64,000 nucleotides of DNA from Streptomyces sp. ISL-98 (GTDB taxonomy: Bacteria > Actinomycetota > Actinomycetes > Streptomycetales > Streptomycetaceae). The stretch spans positions 38,347 through 102,346 of the forward strand of contig NZ_JAGGPB010000038.1 in the NCBI RefSeq assembly GCF_018614055.1. Direction: 5' to 3'. A model generated the notes under the pieces. The model was not told the origin of the DNA and made no database searches. It was given only the letters and a program-made list of their open reading frames with translations. Of this stretch, positions 9,022 to 16,509 are shown piece by piece; positions within the stretch are counted from its first letter, which is position 1; every line of letters begins with the position of its first letter. A program made the position numbers and the translations under genes.

Positions 9022-9354
9022 CGCGCGGATGTGGGAGCCGTCCACGCACGCACGTGACCAGTCGAGTTCGCCGGCCGCGTGCAGTTCTGCCAGCAGAATC
9101 CGGTGCAGCTGGTCGAAGACTCCTGCCTTCTGCCAGCGGTCCAGACGCCGCCAGCAGGTCTGCCCGGAGCCGAACCCCAGCTCCGGTGGCAGGAGTTGCC
9201 AGGCGATGTCGTTGTAGAGGACGTACAGGATGCCCTGCAGACACCGCCGGTCCGCCACCGGACGCGGCCCCGGCCCCTTCATCGGCCAGGACGGCAACAA
9301 CGGCTCGATCAGCGCCCACAAGTCGTCGTCCACGATCCACGGTCGAGTACCCAC
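8953..9354 (-). CDS. IS5-family transposase, OrfA
   Basis: 133 residues from GTG 9354. It contains the N-terminal DUF4096-like domain (WIVDDDLWALIEPLLP, GILYVLYNDIAWQLLPPELG, CWRRLDRWQKAGVFDQLH) and the first catalytic Asp in ACVDGSHIRAK. Just after this motif the frame meets the A run at 9018-9021 (CGAAAAC on the coding strand), where a -1 slip gives the OrfB frame; this fits the programmed frameshifting known for two-orf IS5 relatives. Without slipping, OrfA ends in a short Arg-rich tail. Confidence 0.8.
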   Translation of the reverse strand: MGTRPWIVDDDLWALIEPLLPSWPMKGPGPRPVADRRCLQGILYVLYNDIAWQLLPPELGFGSGQTCWRRLDRWQKAGVFDQLHRILLAELHAAGELDWSRACVDGSHIRAKTGVPKPVRRRSTGGRRAASTT

Positions 9355-9427
9355 ACCACGCGAACGACCGAAAAATCATACCGGTCACGCTCTGCCAGGG
9401 CACTTCAACAAGATCGTGTTACGAGCT

Positions 9428-9590
9428 CATACGGAAACGGTGCGAAAAACGCGCCGCCCAAAACTGGAGGATCGTTAACAGTTAACAACTGACCGCCACC
9501 GAGCGTTACCGTTGTCCATGATCACGCGGAAGTGTCCAAACGGTGCTCATGATCACGCGGAAATGTCCACGGAATCGCGGAACCTAGACG
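9428..9590. repeat. Tn7-like transposon end, copy 2
   Basis: It begins at the equivalent of the tnsA start codon (CAT at 9428-9430) and repeats the block of copy 1, including the two 26-bp units at 9,513-9,538 and 9,544-9,569. The tnsA coding part is missing, replaced by the IS5 element. Similarity to copy 3 extends outward to CGCGGAACCTA. Confidence 0.6.
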
Positions 9591-9898
9591 AGGATCTAGG
9601 GACCGCATCTTCGTGAGTACTGGCTCCTGCGGCGATGGCGTTTTCCGCATGGGATGAGCACTACTGGCGGGGGCGGATCATGAGCAGAACGTCCCAGCGG
9701 GCTGCCTTCGGTGGTCGCTCTGCGTGATTCGTGCCGTCTTCGTCCTGCCGCCAGTAGGGCAGCCAAATGGCGCGGGTGGTTCGTTGTGAACGAGTTCTCC
9801 ATCGGTGTTGTTAGGGCCGGGGGTGCACCAAGGATCGGGGCGGATCCCCGGTCTCGATAGCGCGAGTGTCTCCAGTACTGCCCGCCGGGGCATCGAGG
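9591..9898. other. Intergenic, nothing recognised
   Basis: About 300 bp between the transposon end and the stop of the response-regulator gene. Only short open frames without resemblance to known proteins. It presumably holds the terminator of the two-component operon. Confidence 0.35.
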
Positions 9899-10618
9899 TC
9901 AATACCTCATGGATTGCGAGGCGAGAACGGCTGCCAGGTCTGGGGCGCCGAAGAACTTGCTGTTTGCCTCGGCGAACACAGTTAGGGGTACTGCGTAGGA
10001 GCTGTAGGCGCGTCCTGCGACCGGATTGAGGCTGGCCAAGCCGAACATATCTCGGTGCTTTTCGAGGATCGCGAGGGCTTCTTTCGCGAATGTGCGGGGA
10101 TCTGGTTGATGTTTGCCGAGTCGCGCCTTTGCTGCCTTGACGGATCCGTTGACCTCTGGCCAGATTTGCCACAATGGCAGCCAACCAGGCTGCAGCAGGT
10201 CGTCGATGATGTCGGCGGCTCGTCGGCGCCGCTCCAACCATCTACGCGGTGTGGGATTCTCAAGCAGGTTGACCGCTTGGCAGATTTGGGTCTCGGAGCA
10301 TTCCTTGTCAAGAATTACTTCCGCATCGAACCAGGCGCATGCGGCGAGCGCAAAAAGCGTCCTACCATTTTCAGAAAGAGACGTATGTACGATGCGACGG
10401 ACTTCTGGACATCGGTCGAATAAGAATTCCATGATACTCAGCCCTGTTTCGGTGGGGCTGTTCAGGTCGAAATCTACAAATGCTGCAGTCCAGTCGGAAT
10501 TGATTCCCGCCTCCACCTCATGCTTGCAAGTGTAGATGTCGCACGGGAGCTCGAGGACTGCTGCCAGTCCTCGAGCGAGCGTGGTGCGATGATCGTCGAC
10601 GATCAATACGCGGGTCAA
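9899..10618 (-). CDS. Response regulator with atypical output domain
   Basis: 239 residues. The start is TTG 10618, because AGGAGG lies 5 nt upstream and the TTG overlaps the TGA stop of the sensor kinase (TTGA), implying translational coupling. The receiver domain shows the acidic pair D8-D9 (RVLIVDDH), the probable phospho-acceptor D51 (VDFDLNSPTETG) and the Thr/Ser switch in HTSLSENG. After about residue 125 there is a basic helix (LERRRRAADIIDDLL) and a region that does not look like a LuxR or OmpR helix-turn-helix, so the output mode is unknown. The gene pair is noticeably less GC-rich than its surroundings and lies between two transposon ends, suggesting transfer as cargo. Confidence 0.75.
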   Translation of the reverse strand: MTRVLIVDDHRTTLARGLAAVLELPCDIYTCKHEVEAGINSDWTAAFVDFDLNSPTETGLSIMEFLFDRCPEVRRIVHTSLSENGRTLFALAACAWFDAEVILDKECSETQICQAVNLLENPTPRRWLERRRRAADIIDDLLQPGWLPLWQIWPEVNGSVKAAKARLGKHQPDPRTFAKEALAILEKHRDMFGLASLNPVAGRAYSSYAVPLTVFAEANSKFFGAPDLAAVLASQSMRY

Positions 10619-11874
10619 GATCCCTCCTGGGGAAGTTCCTCTCGTACGGCTGTACGCCAGGTGGCTGTTACTACCTTGCCGTCTGATGTCGAATCCCATG
10701 CCAGCGATCCATGTCGGTTGGCGAGGTGTCGTGCAACTCTCTCCAGACCCCCGGCGGGCCTTTGCCATGATCCAGGTTGAAAGGGCGGCCCGTCGTCGTG
10801 GATATCCGCGATGTAGAGATCGCCTTCAAGTCGCAGTTGGATGCTGATTTCGGCGGCGCCGTACTTTGCCGCGTTGAGCGCGAGTTCATGCAACACGAAC
10901 CTAGCGGTCTCCTTGTCTTGATCGGCGAAGGGCTTCTGCGGTGGATCGAAGACGATGGGCACCGCATACTGCCCGCTTACCTGGTCGAGCTGCCCCAGAA
11001 GCAGGCCGGGCCAGTCGGAACGGCTGGTGGGATCCCGATCCATGTAGAGGGTCTCCCGCATGGCGCCGTCCACCTGAATTAGCGCGTACCAAAGCTCTGG
11101 ATCCTGCTCTTTGTGTCGTTCGAGCTGCCTCCTGAGGGCTGTCATCTGGCCGCCGACCGTGGTGTGGGCTGCATCGGTGATGTCCCTGCGCCCTTCTTGA
11201 CGTTGTGCCGCGCTATAGGGAGCGACCCAAGTCAGAAGCCGGTCAGTCTCCCTGATACGCCACTGAACAAGCAGGACTGCGCCGCAGACAAGGGCGACAA
11301 CTCCTCGCTGCCCCGAGTCCCAGGAAGCTGGCATCACCTCCGCAGCCATGATGGCGGCCGCTCCTGCTGCGACTGCACTCCTGAGCCGCAACGCCAGTCC
11401 GGGCAGGCGGGCATCAGGGTTGAACCACGTCGTGTCCACGAAGATCGCCGAGGTAACGCTTGCCAGGTATCCAGCGGCACCCACCAGTGCCAAGAGGCGC
11501 GGATACCAAAGGTCACCCATCGCCCAAGCGGGCAGCAGCGGAAGGAGAAGCGCGCTAGCCGTCTCGATAATGCCGGAGGCGTTGGCGCTGAAGTCGCCCT
11601 TCGTGCCTTTCCCCGAGCGCAATGCCACGCGGGCGAGCCACTCGCCGGGCGGATCCTCCCGCCCCTCGTACAAGCCGTTGGCCAGGGACATGTACACGCC
11701 CAGGAAGGCGAGGCCCAGGATAATCCATCCCCACCAGGCGGAGGTCGTCAGAGCGTAAGCCACCACCAATGCCACTGCGGCACAGGAACGGGTTACTGCC
11801 GCACGGATCGTGTAGTCGGATTGCCGCGCTGAGGTGATCCAGTACGCGGCCGGGGACTGAGGGGACTTAGTCAT
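10615..11874 (-). CDS. Membrane sensor histidine kinase
   Basis: 419 residues from ATG 11874. Six hydrophobic segments in the first about 230 residues are followed by a HisKA_3-like helix with DAAHTTVGGQMTALRRQ (probable phospho-His in AAHTT) and a HATPase domain: N box HELALNAAKYGA, G1 box DIHDDGPPF, and a C-terminal GGLERVARHLANRHG block. The arrangement matches NarL-type kinases with a membrane-buried sensor. It is followed by its response regulator with a 4-nt overlap and is divergent from a small secreted protein gene, a plausible target of the system. Confidence 0.85.
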   Translation of the reverse strand: MTKSPQSPAAYWITSARQSDYTIRAAVTRSCAAVALVVAYALTTSAWWGWIILGLAFLGVYMSLANGLYEGREDPPGEWLARVALRSGKGTKGDFSANASGIIETASALLLPLLPAWAMGDLWYPRLLALVGAAGYLASVTSAIFVDTTWFNPDARLPGLALRLRSAVAAGAAAIMAAEVMPASWDSGQRGVVALVCGAVLLVQWRIRETDRLLTWVAPYSAAQRQEGRRDITDAAHTTVGGQMTALRRQLERHKEQDPELWYALIQVDGAMRETLYMDRDPTSRSDWPGLLLGQLDQVSGQYAVPIVFDPPQKPFADQDKETARFVLHELALNAAKYGAAEISIQLRLEGDLYIADIHDDGPPFQPGSWQRPAGGLERVARHLANRHGSLAWDSTSDGKVVTATWRTAVREELPQEGS

Positions 11875-11994
11875 GCCAACACCCTTGCTCCTCCGCCCCG
11901 CGGTGACGCGCACTTTTGTGCAAGTGTCGTACCGGCAAGGTGCTGTTCTTATCTGCAAGGACCGCACTCAGCGGACCCGACCGGAGGAGAACAC

Positions 11995-12411
11995 ATGCGA
12001 TCGAGCAAGGAACAGCGGCCCGCCGAGTACGGCCGCAGGGTCTGGCGATGGATCTCGGCAACGCTGCTGGCGCTGGCCATGGCCCTGGGCGGGATCTCCG
12101 TCGCTGCGCCTGCGCAGGCGGCTGGGGGTGTGTACCACGGAATTAACGTGAACGCCGCCTGTGCCCAGACCTGGAATGATCCCTACCAGGCGGCATATGT
12201 GGTGAACCTGTGGAGTCCGTACTCCTGGGTGTGCGCGCACCAGAGGGTCGGCTACCCCTACGAGTTCTGGTACGAGGGCGGTGTCGACTTCCAGGCGTGG
12301 TGCAGTCGCCACTACCCGGGAAGTGCGGCGGTCATCGCGGGCTCGTGGTACAGCAAGTACCCGGCCTTCCAGTGGAGTTGCCGCGCGGACCACGAAATCA
12401 GCTACCGATAG
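11995..12411 (+). CDS. Small secreted four-cysteine protein
   Basis: 138 residues from ATG 11995, with GGAGG 8 nt upstream. The N-terminus is basic and followed by a hydrophobic stretch ending APAQA, a clear signal peptide. The mature part (about 95 residues) is rich in Trp and Tyr (WSPYSWVC, YPYEFWYEGG, SWYSKYP) and has four Cys, enough for two disulfides. Similar small secreted Streptomyces proteins have no known function. It is divergent from a two-component system 120 bp away, which may control it, and is followed by a strong terminator. Confidence 0.75.
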   Translation: MRSSKEQRPAEYGRRVWRWISATLLALAMALGGISVAAPAQAAGGVYHGINVNAACAQTWNDPYQAAYVVNLWSPYSWVCAHQRVGYPYEFWYEGGVDFQAWCSRHYPGSAAVIAGSWYSKYPAFQWSCRADHEISYR

Positions 12412-12432
12412 GGCAGACGCGGCCTTACTTCT

Positions 12433-12472
12433 GGGTGGGTGCGCCACCGCCGCTGCGGTGGCGCACCCACCC
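12433..12472 (+). terminator. Strong hairpin terminator
   Basis: Perfect 18-bp stem GGGTGGGTGCGCCACCGC with a CGCT loop, 21 bp after the stop of the small secreted protein gene. Confidence 0.8.
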
Positions 12473-12515
12473 GCTGATGTGGTGCGGCGGCAGGTAAGTT
12501 CCGCCGACCTCTCGT

Positions 12516-12732
12516 AGACGACCTGACCGCCCGTCGTCGCCGAGGCATACTCGCCCGAGTAGTGCGCCATGCCGTGTACGGAACGGACCCGCCGCCACGG
12601 GTCCGACTCGTCGAAGTCCCTCAAGCGCAGCAAGTTGAAGGGGACTTCGCGAGTCGACCCGCCGGTATACCGAATCGACGCCGTAGGAGTGTTGTGCTTG
12701 CTGCGGCTCTCTCTCGGGCGCTGTGCGGCCAT
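12516..12732 (-). pseudogene. TnsA-like transposase endonuclease, N-terminal remnant
   Basis: From ATG 12732 the frame encodes about 72 residues almost identical to those at 1-194 and slightly further: WRRVRSVHGMAHYSG, then ATTGGQVVYE. That is the typical TnsA-like N-terminus leading into the catalytic core. At about 12,515 homology stops and the frame runs antisense through the preceding terminator and secreted-protein gene. The catalytic domain is therefore missing and this copy cannot act. Confidence 0.6.
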
Positions 12733-12886
12733 ACCGGAACGGTACGAAGTAAGCGCGCCGCCCGAACCGGAAGATCGTTAACAGCCGGCAATTGACAACT
12801 ACTGAACGTTACCGTTGTCCATGATCACGCGGTAATGTCCAAACGGTGCTCATGATCACGCGGAAATGCTCGCGAAACCGCGGAAC
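12733..12886. repeat. Tn7-like transposon end, copy 3
   Basis: The same block as copies 1 and 2, with units at 12,816-12,841 and 12,847-12,872; the last TGTCCA is degraded to TGCTCG. It ends at the GGAACCTA motif shared with copy 2, immediately next to the stop of the glycosyltransferase gene. Confidence 0.6.
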
Positions 12887-13630
12887 CTACACCTCGCGCG
12901 TGCGCAGGGCGGAGCGCAGGCTGAGTCCGTAGCCGTGCGCGTGCTCGCGGGCCGCTGCCTCCAGCTGGTCGTACGACGTCTGCTGCGTCATCTGCCCCGG
13001 GTGCTTGCGGTACCTGTACACCGGCAGGCCCAGCAGGATCCCAGGGGCTAGAACCGCAACGCCGACGGCCGCCATGTAGTCCTCCCCCTGGACGAGTCCG
13101 CCCATCGGGGCGGCGCGCACGAGCTCGGTGCGGGCGAGGATCGTGGTCGGCCCGATCGGGATCGTGTCCTGCGGCCGTGCCCAGTAGTCCATGACGTGCC
13201 CGGCCTCGTGCCGACCGGGCGGCGTCGGGCAGCGCCACAGACGGGTCGAGCCGTCGGGGTGCAGATCCTCACTCCACCCTGCGCACCAGCCCACCCCGGT
13301 CGATTCCAGGACGGTCAGCCGTGCCGCCATGGCGTCATCGGTGAACTCGTCATCGTCGTCCGCCCAGTTCACGTACGGGGTGCGGACCTGGGTGAGAGCG
13401 AGGTTGCGGGCGCAGGCGGCGCCGACCGGGCGGGGCAGCGCGAGGGTGCGGATGCGCGGGTCGGCCGCGAGAGGGGCGGGCAGGCGCGCGGGGGCGGCGC
13501 CATCGAGGGCGATTACAGCCTCCCACGGCACGGACTGCCGTGTGAGGCTGGCGTGCATGGCGGTCAGGTAGTCGAGGCGGTCCTCGCGCAGGCGGGTGGC
13601 GATAACGACCGTGGTCAGGGGCGTGGGCAG
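12887..13630 (-). CDS. GT2-family glycosyltransferase
   Basis: About 247 residues. The frame is open far upstream, but the neighbour's stop at 13662 and a GGAG 6 nt before CTG 13630 favour a CTG start (LPTPLTTVVIATRL). The fold is GT-A: a TTVVIATRLREDRL beta strand and helix, ACARNLAL, the DXD-like acidic cluster NWADDDDEFTDD that binds metal and nucleotide sugar, and a QGEDYMAAV acidic acceptor-side motif. There are no transmembrane segments. The acceptor is unknown; in a conjugation-type region it might modify wall or surface material. Its stop lies at the edge of the Tn7-like end, so the 3' end could be altered. Confidence 0.75.
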   Translation of the reverse strand: MPTPLTTVVIATRLREDRLDYLTAMHASLTRQSVPWEAVIALDGAAPARLPAPLAADPRIRTLALPRPVGAACARNLALTQVRTPYVNWADDDDEFTDDAMAARLTVLESTGVGWCAGWSEDLHPDGSTRLWRCPTPPGRHEAGHVMDYWARPQDTIPIGPTTILARTELVRAAPMGGLVQGEDYMAAVGVAVLAPGILLGLPVYRYRKHPGQMTQQTSYDQLEAAAREHAHGYGLSLRSALRTREV

Positions 13631-13661
13631 GGAAATCTCCGAAAAGCGCGGATGAGGAGGG

Positions 13662-14243
13662 TCAGCGGCGGACGGCCGTGGGGGGATTGACCGCAGCTGT
13701 GACGGGAGCGGTCCGGGGCGAACGTGCGGCGGATGAGGCGGTGGCGAACGGGGCCTTCGCGGGGGCGGGCCAGTGAGCCGGGTGGTTGCTGAATCCGGAG
13801 CGGGGGTCGGTGTCCCAGGCGACGACAGGACCGGCATCGGCGTGGAGCACGCTGATCACTTCGATCCCGTGGGGGCGCAGAACGTAGCCCCACTGCAGGT
13901 CCTGGTCGGCGGCGGTCTTCTCGGTGACCGTCATGCGGCCCGGCGGGGAGCCGTCGGGGGTGACCAGGTGGTCCAGGGTGCTGCTGGGCCACTGCTCTCC
14001 GCCGGTCAGGGCGGTGACGATCTCGGGCGGGGCACCGTCGAGTAGGTCGCTGCCCAGCTCGTCCCACCCAACGGCGACGCCGTCCACAAGATGCCTCGCC
14101 ATGACCTCGATGTCTTGCCCGAACCGGTGCTGGTAGGCGGCCAGGAGCATGGGCAGCTTCTCGCTCGGCTGGCCGTCGAGATGGACGTGTATGCCGGTGT
14201 AGCCGGTCTCGGTGGGGCGGGCGATGAAGGAACGGGTCGACAG
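13662..14243 (-). CDS. Conserved hypothetical Streptomyces protein
   Basis: About 193 residues. The best start is CTG 14243 (STRSFIARPTETGYTG), because GGAGG lies 6 nt upstream; the first ATG (14150) would cut off the conserved N-terminus. Proteins beginning with TRSFIARPT, then HLDGQPSEKLPMLLAAYQHRFG and ARHLVDG, are common in Streptomyces plasmids and integrative elements, always without a known role. The C-terminal 40 residues are Ala/Pro-rich and variable. It is the second-last gene of a minus-strand operon that includes conjugation genes. Confidence 0.6.
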   Translation of the reverse strand: MSTRSFIARPTETGYTGIHVHLDGQPSEKLPMLLAAYQHRFGQDIEVMARHLVDGVAVGWDELGSDLLDGAPPEIVTALTGGEQWPSSTLDHLVTPDGSPPGRMTVTEKTAADQDLQWGYVLRPHGIEVISVLHADAGPVVAWDTDPRSGFSNHPAHWPAPAKAPFATASSAARSPRTAPVTAAVNPPTAVRR

Positions 14244-14268
14244 GAGGAGCCTCCAAAAGGGCGGGAGG

Positions 14269-14814
14269 TTACCGGCCGGGTGTCGGGCCGGAGGGAGGGG
14301 CGGGCTGCGCCGGGGGAAGGCTGGACGACGCCTGTGTCTGGCCTGACGGTGGGAGCTTCGGTGGTGGCGCGGGGTCGTACACGGCGCGCAGGGTCATCAG
14401 GTCGGCCTGATCCGCGATGGCCAGCACGGACAGACTGCGGCTGGCCGCTTCCATCAGCAGCCTGGGCGGTGACCCCTTCGCTGCGCCGCGGATCTGACCG
14501 CGCCACTGGGCGGCGGCGAAGAAGTAGTCACTCACGGCACGCAGGACGGGTTCGGCGGCGTCCAGAAGGCGCTGGGTGACGGCGCTGAACTCGGCAGGCG
14601 TCTCGGCCGCGGCGAGTGCGGCGAGATACGGGGCCAGGTCCCCGCTCGGCAGGGGCTCGGCCGGCAGCGGATGCTCGGCCAGGAAGGGCTCGGCGTCCCG
14701 CTTCGCCCACCGGAGCAGGTCACCGCGGGTGGCGATGCCGTAGTGGGCGGCGGCGATCTGGTCGGCATCGCGGCCGACGTTGTCGTACAGCTCGAAGTCG
14801 GGGTTCTGGGGCAC
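14269..14814 (-). CDS. Hypothetical protein
   Basis: 181 residues from GTG 14814 with AGAAGGA 4 nt upstream, 8 bp after the stop of the lipoprotein gene. It is mostly helical (RDADQIAAAHYGIATRGDLL, AQWRGQIRGAAKGSP) with a disordered Pro/Ser-rich C-terminus. No domain recognised. Co-transcription with the lipoprotein is likely. Confidence 0.55.
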   Translation of the reverse strand: MPQNPDFELYDNVGRDADQIAAAHYGIATRGDLLRWAKRDAEPFLAEHPLPAEPLPSGDLAPYLAALAAAETPAEFSAVTQRLLDAAEPVLRAVSDYFFAAAQWRGQIRGAAKGSPPRLLMEAASRSLSVLAIADQADLMTLRAVYDPAPPPKLPPSGQTQASSSLPPAQPAPPSGPTPGR

Positions 14815-14822
14815 GGGTCCTT

Positions 14823-15872
14823 CTAAACGGAGGTGCTGGGGCCGGCGGCCTCGGCGTCGGTGCGGCGGCAGCCGTAGCCGAGCAGGCTCGATGGATCCGG
14901 CGTGCTGGGGACGGCGGCGATGTCCGAGCAGGTGAACGTGTAGGTGAAGGCGGGGCTCGGGGTGGTGCCGAGCCAGGCTCGGTCGTGCTTCTCCGGCACG
15001 ATCCCCAGTCCCGGGGCGGTCACGGCGTCGTGCTGGCTGTGGGTGTGCGAGAAGATCACGAGTGCGCCCTTGGTGGTCTTCAGCGCGTACGTGTCGGTGA
15101 ACTGCGGGGCGACGGAGGCGAAGCGTGTGGTGCCGCGTGGGCCGAATTTCCCGGTCGTCTCGTCGTGGACCTTGATCTGCCGCCGGGAGGTCTCGGTCGA
15201 GGTGAAGACCTTCTTCCCGGTCATCTCGCCGCCGGTGGCGAAGTTGTCGGTCACGGCCGAGTGGAGCACGCCGACCGGTGCGGCGAGAGAATTCGAGGCG
15301 GCGTCGACCGCGGTGGCGTACCCGTCCTTGTCGAGCACGATCTGCGGGAGCTGCTTTGGATCGTCGATGTCGACGGTGGCGACCATCTCCCACTGCTTCG
15401 ACTTCGTATTCTCCGCCAGGACCAAGACGCGGGCGTACTGCTGCTGGCTGCCGGCCTTAGTGACGGCGGCGAACCACCGCTGCTGGCCGTCCTTGAGGCG
15501 CGGGATGTAGAGGTCGGTGGCCGAGAGGTCGTACGACCACGGTCGGTACGGCTCGCGATCGGCTTTTGGCAGGGCCTCGTCCTGCTTGATGTCGGCCAGC
15601 GACATCGCGTACCGGGGGCCGCCCTCGACGGTGTCGAGGAGGGCGCGGTCCTGGTTCATGTGCGCGAGGTTGTTGTTTGAGTAGTGGGTGATGGCGTCGC
15701 TTGCCTGCGCCGGGCTGAGCGCAGGGGTCGGCGTCGACGCGGCGGTGGTGTTGGGTGCCGTCTTCTTAGCGGAGGTGTCGCTGTCGTCGTTGGTGCAGGC
15801 GGTCGCGGCCAGGGCGACGGTGAGAGCCGCGGCGATCAGGGGCAGGGTGCGCCGGGCAGGACGGACGGGCAC
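14823..15872 (-). CDS. Lipoprotein, conserved hypothetical
   Basis: 349 residues from GTG 15872. A basic N-terminus (RPARR), a hydrophobic stretch and the lipobox LAATAC with Cys at about residue 26 mark a membrane-anchored lipoprotein on the outer face. A Thr/Ser-rich linker precedes a mainly beta domain containing WSYDLSATDLYIPRL, WEMVATVDIDDPKQLPQIVLD and a C-terminal Cys pair (TFTCSDIA, GYGCRRT) that may form a disulfide. Not assigned to a characterised family. The location in the conjugation-type operon suggests an envelope component, by inference. Confidence 0.65.
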   Translation of the reverse strand: MPVRPARRTLPLIAAALTVALAATACTNDDSDTSAKKTAPNTTAASTPTPALSPAQASDAITHYSNNNLAHMNQDRALLDTVEGGPRYAMSLADIKQDEALPKADREPYRPWSYDLSATDLYIPRLKDGQQRWFAAVTKAGSQQQYARVLVLAENTKSKQWEMVATVDIDDPKQLPQIVLDKDGYATAVDAASNSLAAPVGVLHSAVTDNFATGGEMTGKKVFTSTETSRRQIKVHDETTGKFGPRGTTRFASVAPQFTDTYALKTTKGALVIFSHTHSQHDAVTAPGLGIVPEKHDRAWLGTTPSPAFTYTFTCSDIAAVPSTPDPSSLLGYGCRRTDAEAAGPSTSV

Positions 15873-16002
15873 TCCTCGTGCTGGGGGAAAGGGCAGCGGT
15901 GGGCGGTGTCAGGACGGCCGACCCCGGCGATCGACCAATGGCTGAAAGGACTTGGGTACGTCGCTGGCTAGGCGGGGTGCCGGGGGCCGCAGTCCGTGCT
16001 GG

Positions 16003-16509
16003 TCACGATCCGAGGAGGCCAGCCTGATCGTCGTGGTCTTCGGCCCAGCCGAAGACCACGCGCTCCAGGTCTTCGAGGTAGAGGACATCGGTATGGGCGC
16101 GGAAGGCGTCGAGGCGTTCGTCCGTGTAGTCCTGGACCTCGTTGTCCGCCAGGTCGACGCGCACCCGGTTTTTCCTCGACAGCCGGCGCCACTCGAGCAG
16201 GTCGGAGTCGGTGGCGCGGGCCATCCATATCCAGATTCCGTTGCCCAGCTTGATGACGTCCTGGGGGTGAAAGAGGCCGTTGGTTCGCCTGCGGCGTGGG
16301 TTGCGGTGTTCGCCGAACCCGGTGACAAGGCTCTGGGCGAGTTTGTCCAGGGCTGCGGCCTTGATGTGCGGGTCGAGGTCCTCGCGTGTGAGTTGTTCGC
16401 GCACCGCATCGGTGAGATGGCGCTTGTGGAATCGGCCGGCGGTGTCGGTGAGAGCTACAGCGGTCTTCTCGACGATGTGCTGCAGGCGGAGGTCAGCGGT
16501 GGTCGTCAC
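16003..16509 (-). CDS. Hypothetical protein downstream of ParB-like gene
   Basis: 168 residues from GTG 16509, overlapping the TGA of the ParB-like gene by 4 nt (GTGA), so translationally coupled to it. The protein is polar and helical, with FHKRHLTDAVREQLTREDLD, a WIWMARATDSDLLEW stretch and an acidic C-terminus. No signal or membrane segment and no recognised domain. It probably works with the ParB-like protein. Confidence 0.65.
   Translation of the reverse strand: MTTTADLRLQHIVEKTAVALTDTAGRFHKRHLTDAVREQLTREDLDPHIKAAALDKLAQSLVTGFGEHRNPRRRRTNGLFHPQDVIKLGNGIWIWMARATDSDLLEWRRLSRKNRVRVDLADNEVQDYTDERLDAFRAHTDVLYLEDLERVVFGWAEDHDDQAGLLGS

Larger units (their letters stand above)
8531..9428. mobile_element. 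IS5-family insertion sequence
   Basis: An 898-bp element with perfect 17-bp terminal inverted repeats GAGCTCGTAACACGATC. It carries two overlapping transposase frames on the minus strand. The right end abuts the start codon position of a Tn7-like tnsA copy. No target duplication is visible, because the left and right flanks belong to different elements, which points to later recombination. Confidence 0.85.

Noticed and set aside
11968..12732. A 254-residue minus-strand protein
   Set aside because: Beyond about 72 TnsA-like residues it is antisense to a terminator and a well-supported secreted-protein gene.
14269..15393. A 374-residue protein
   Set aside because: Its N-terminal half is a shadow of the lipoprotein gene; a GTG at 14814 with a ribosome-binding site starts the real gene.
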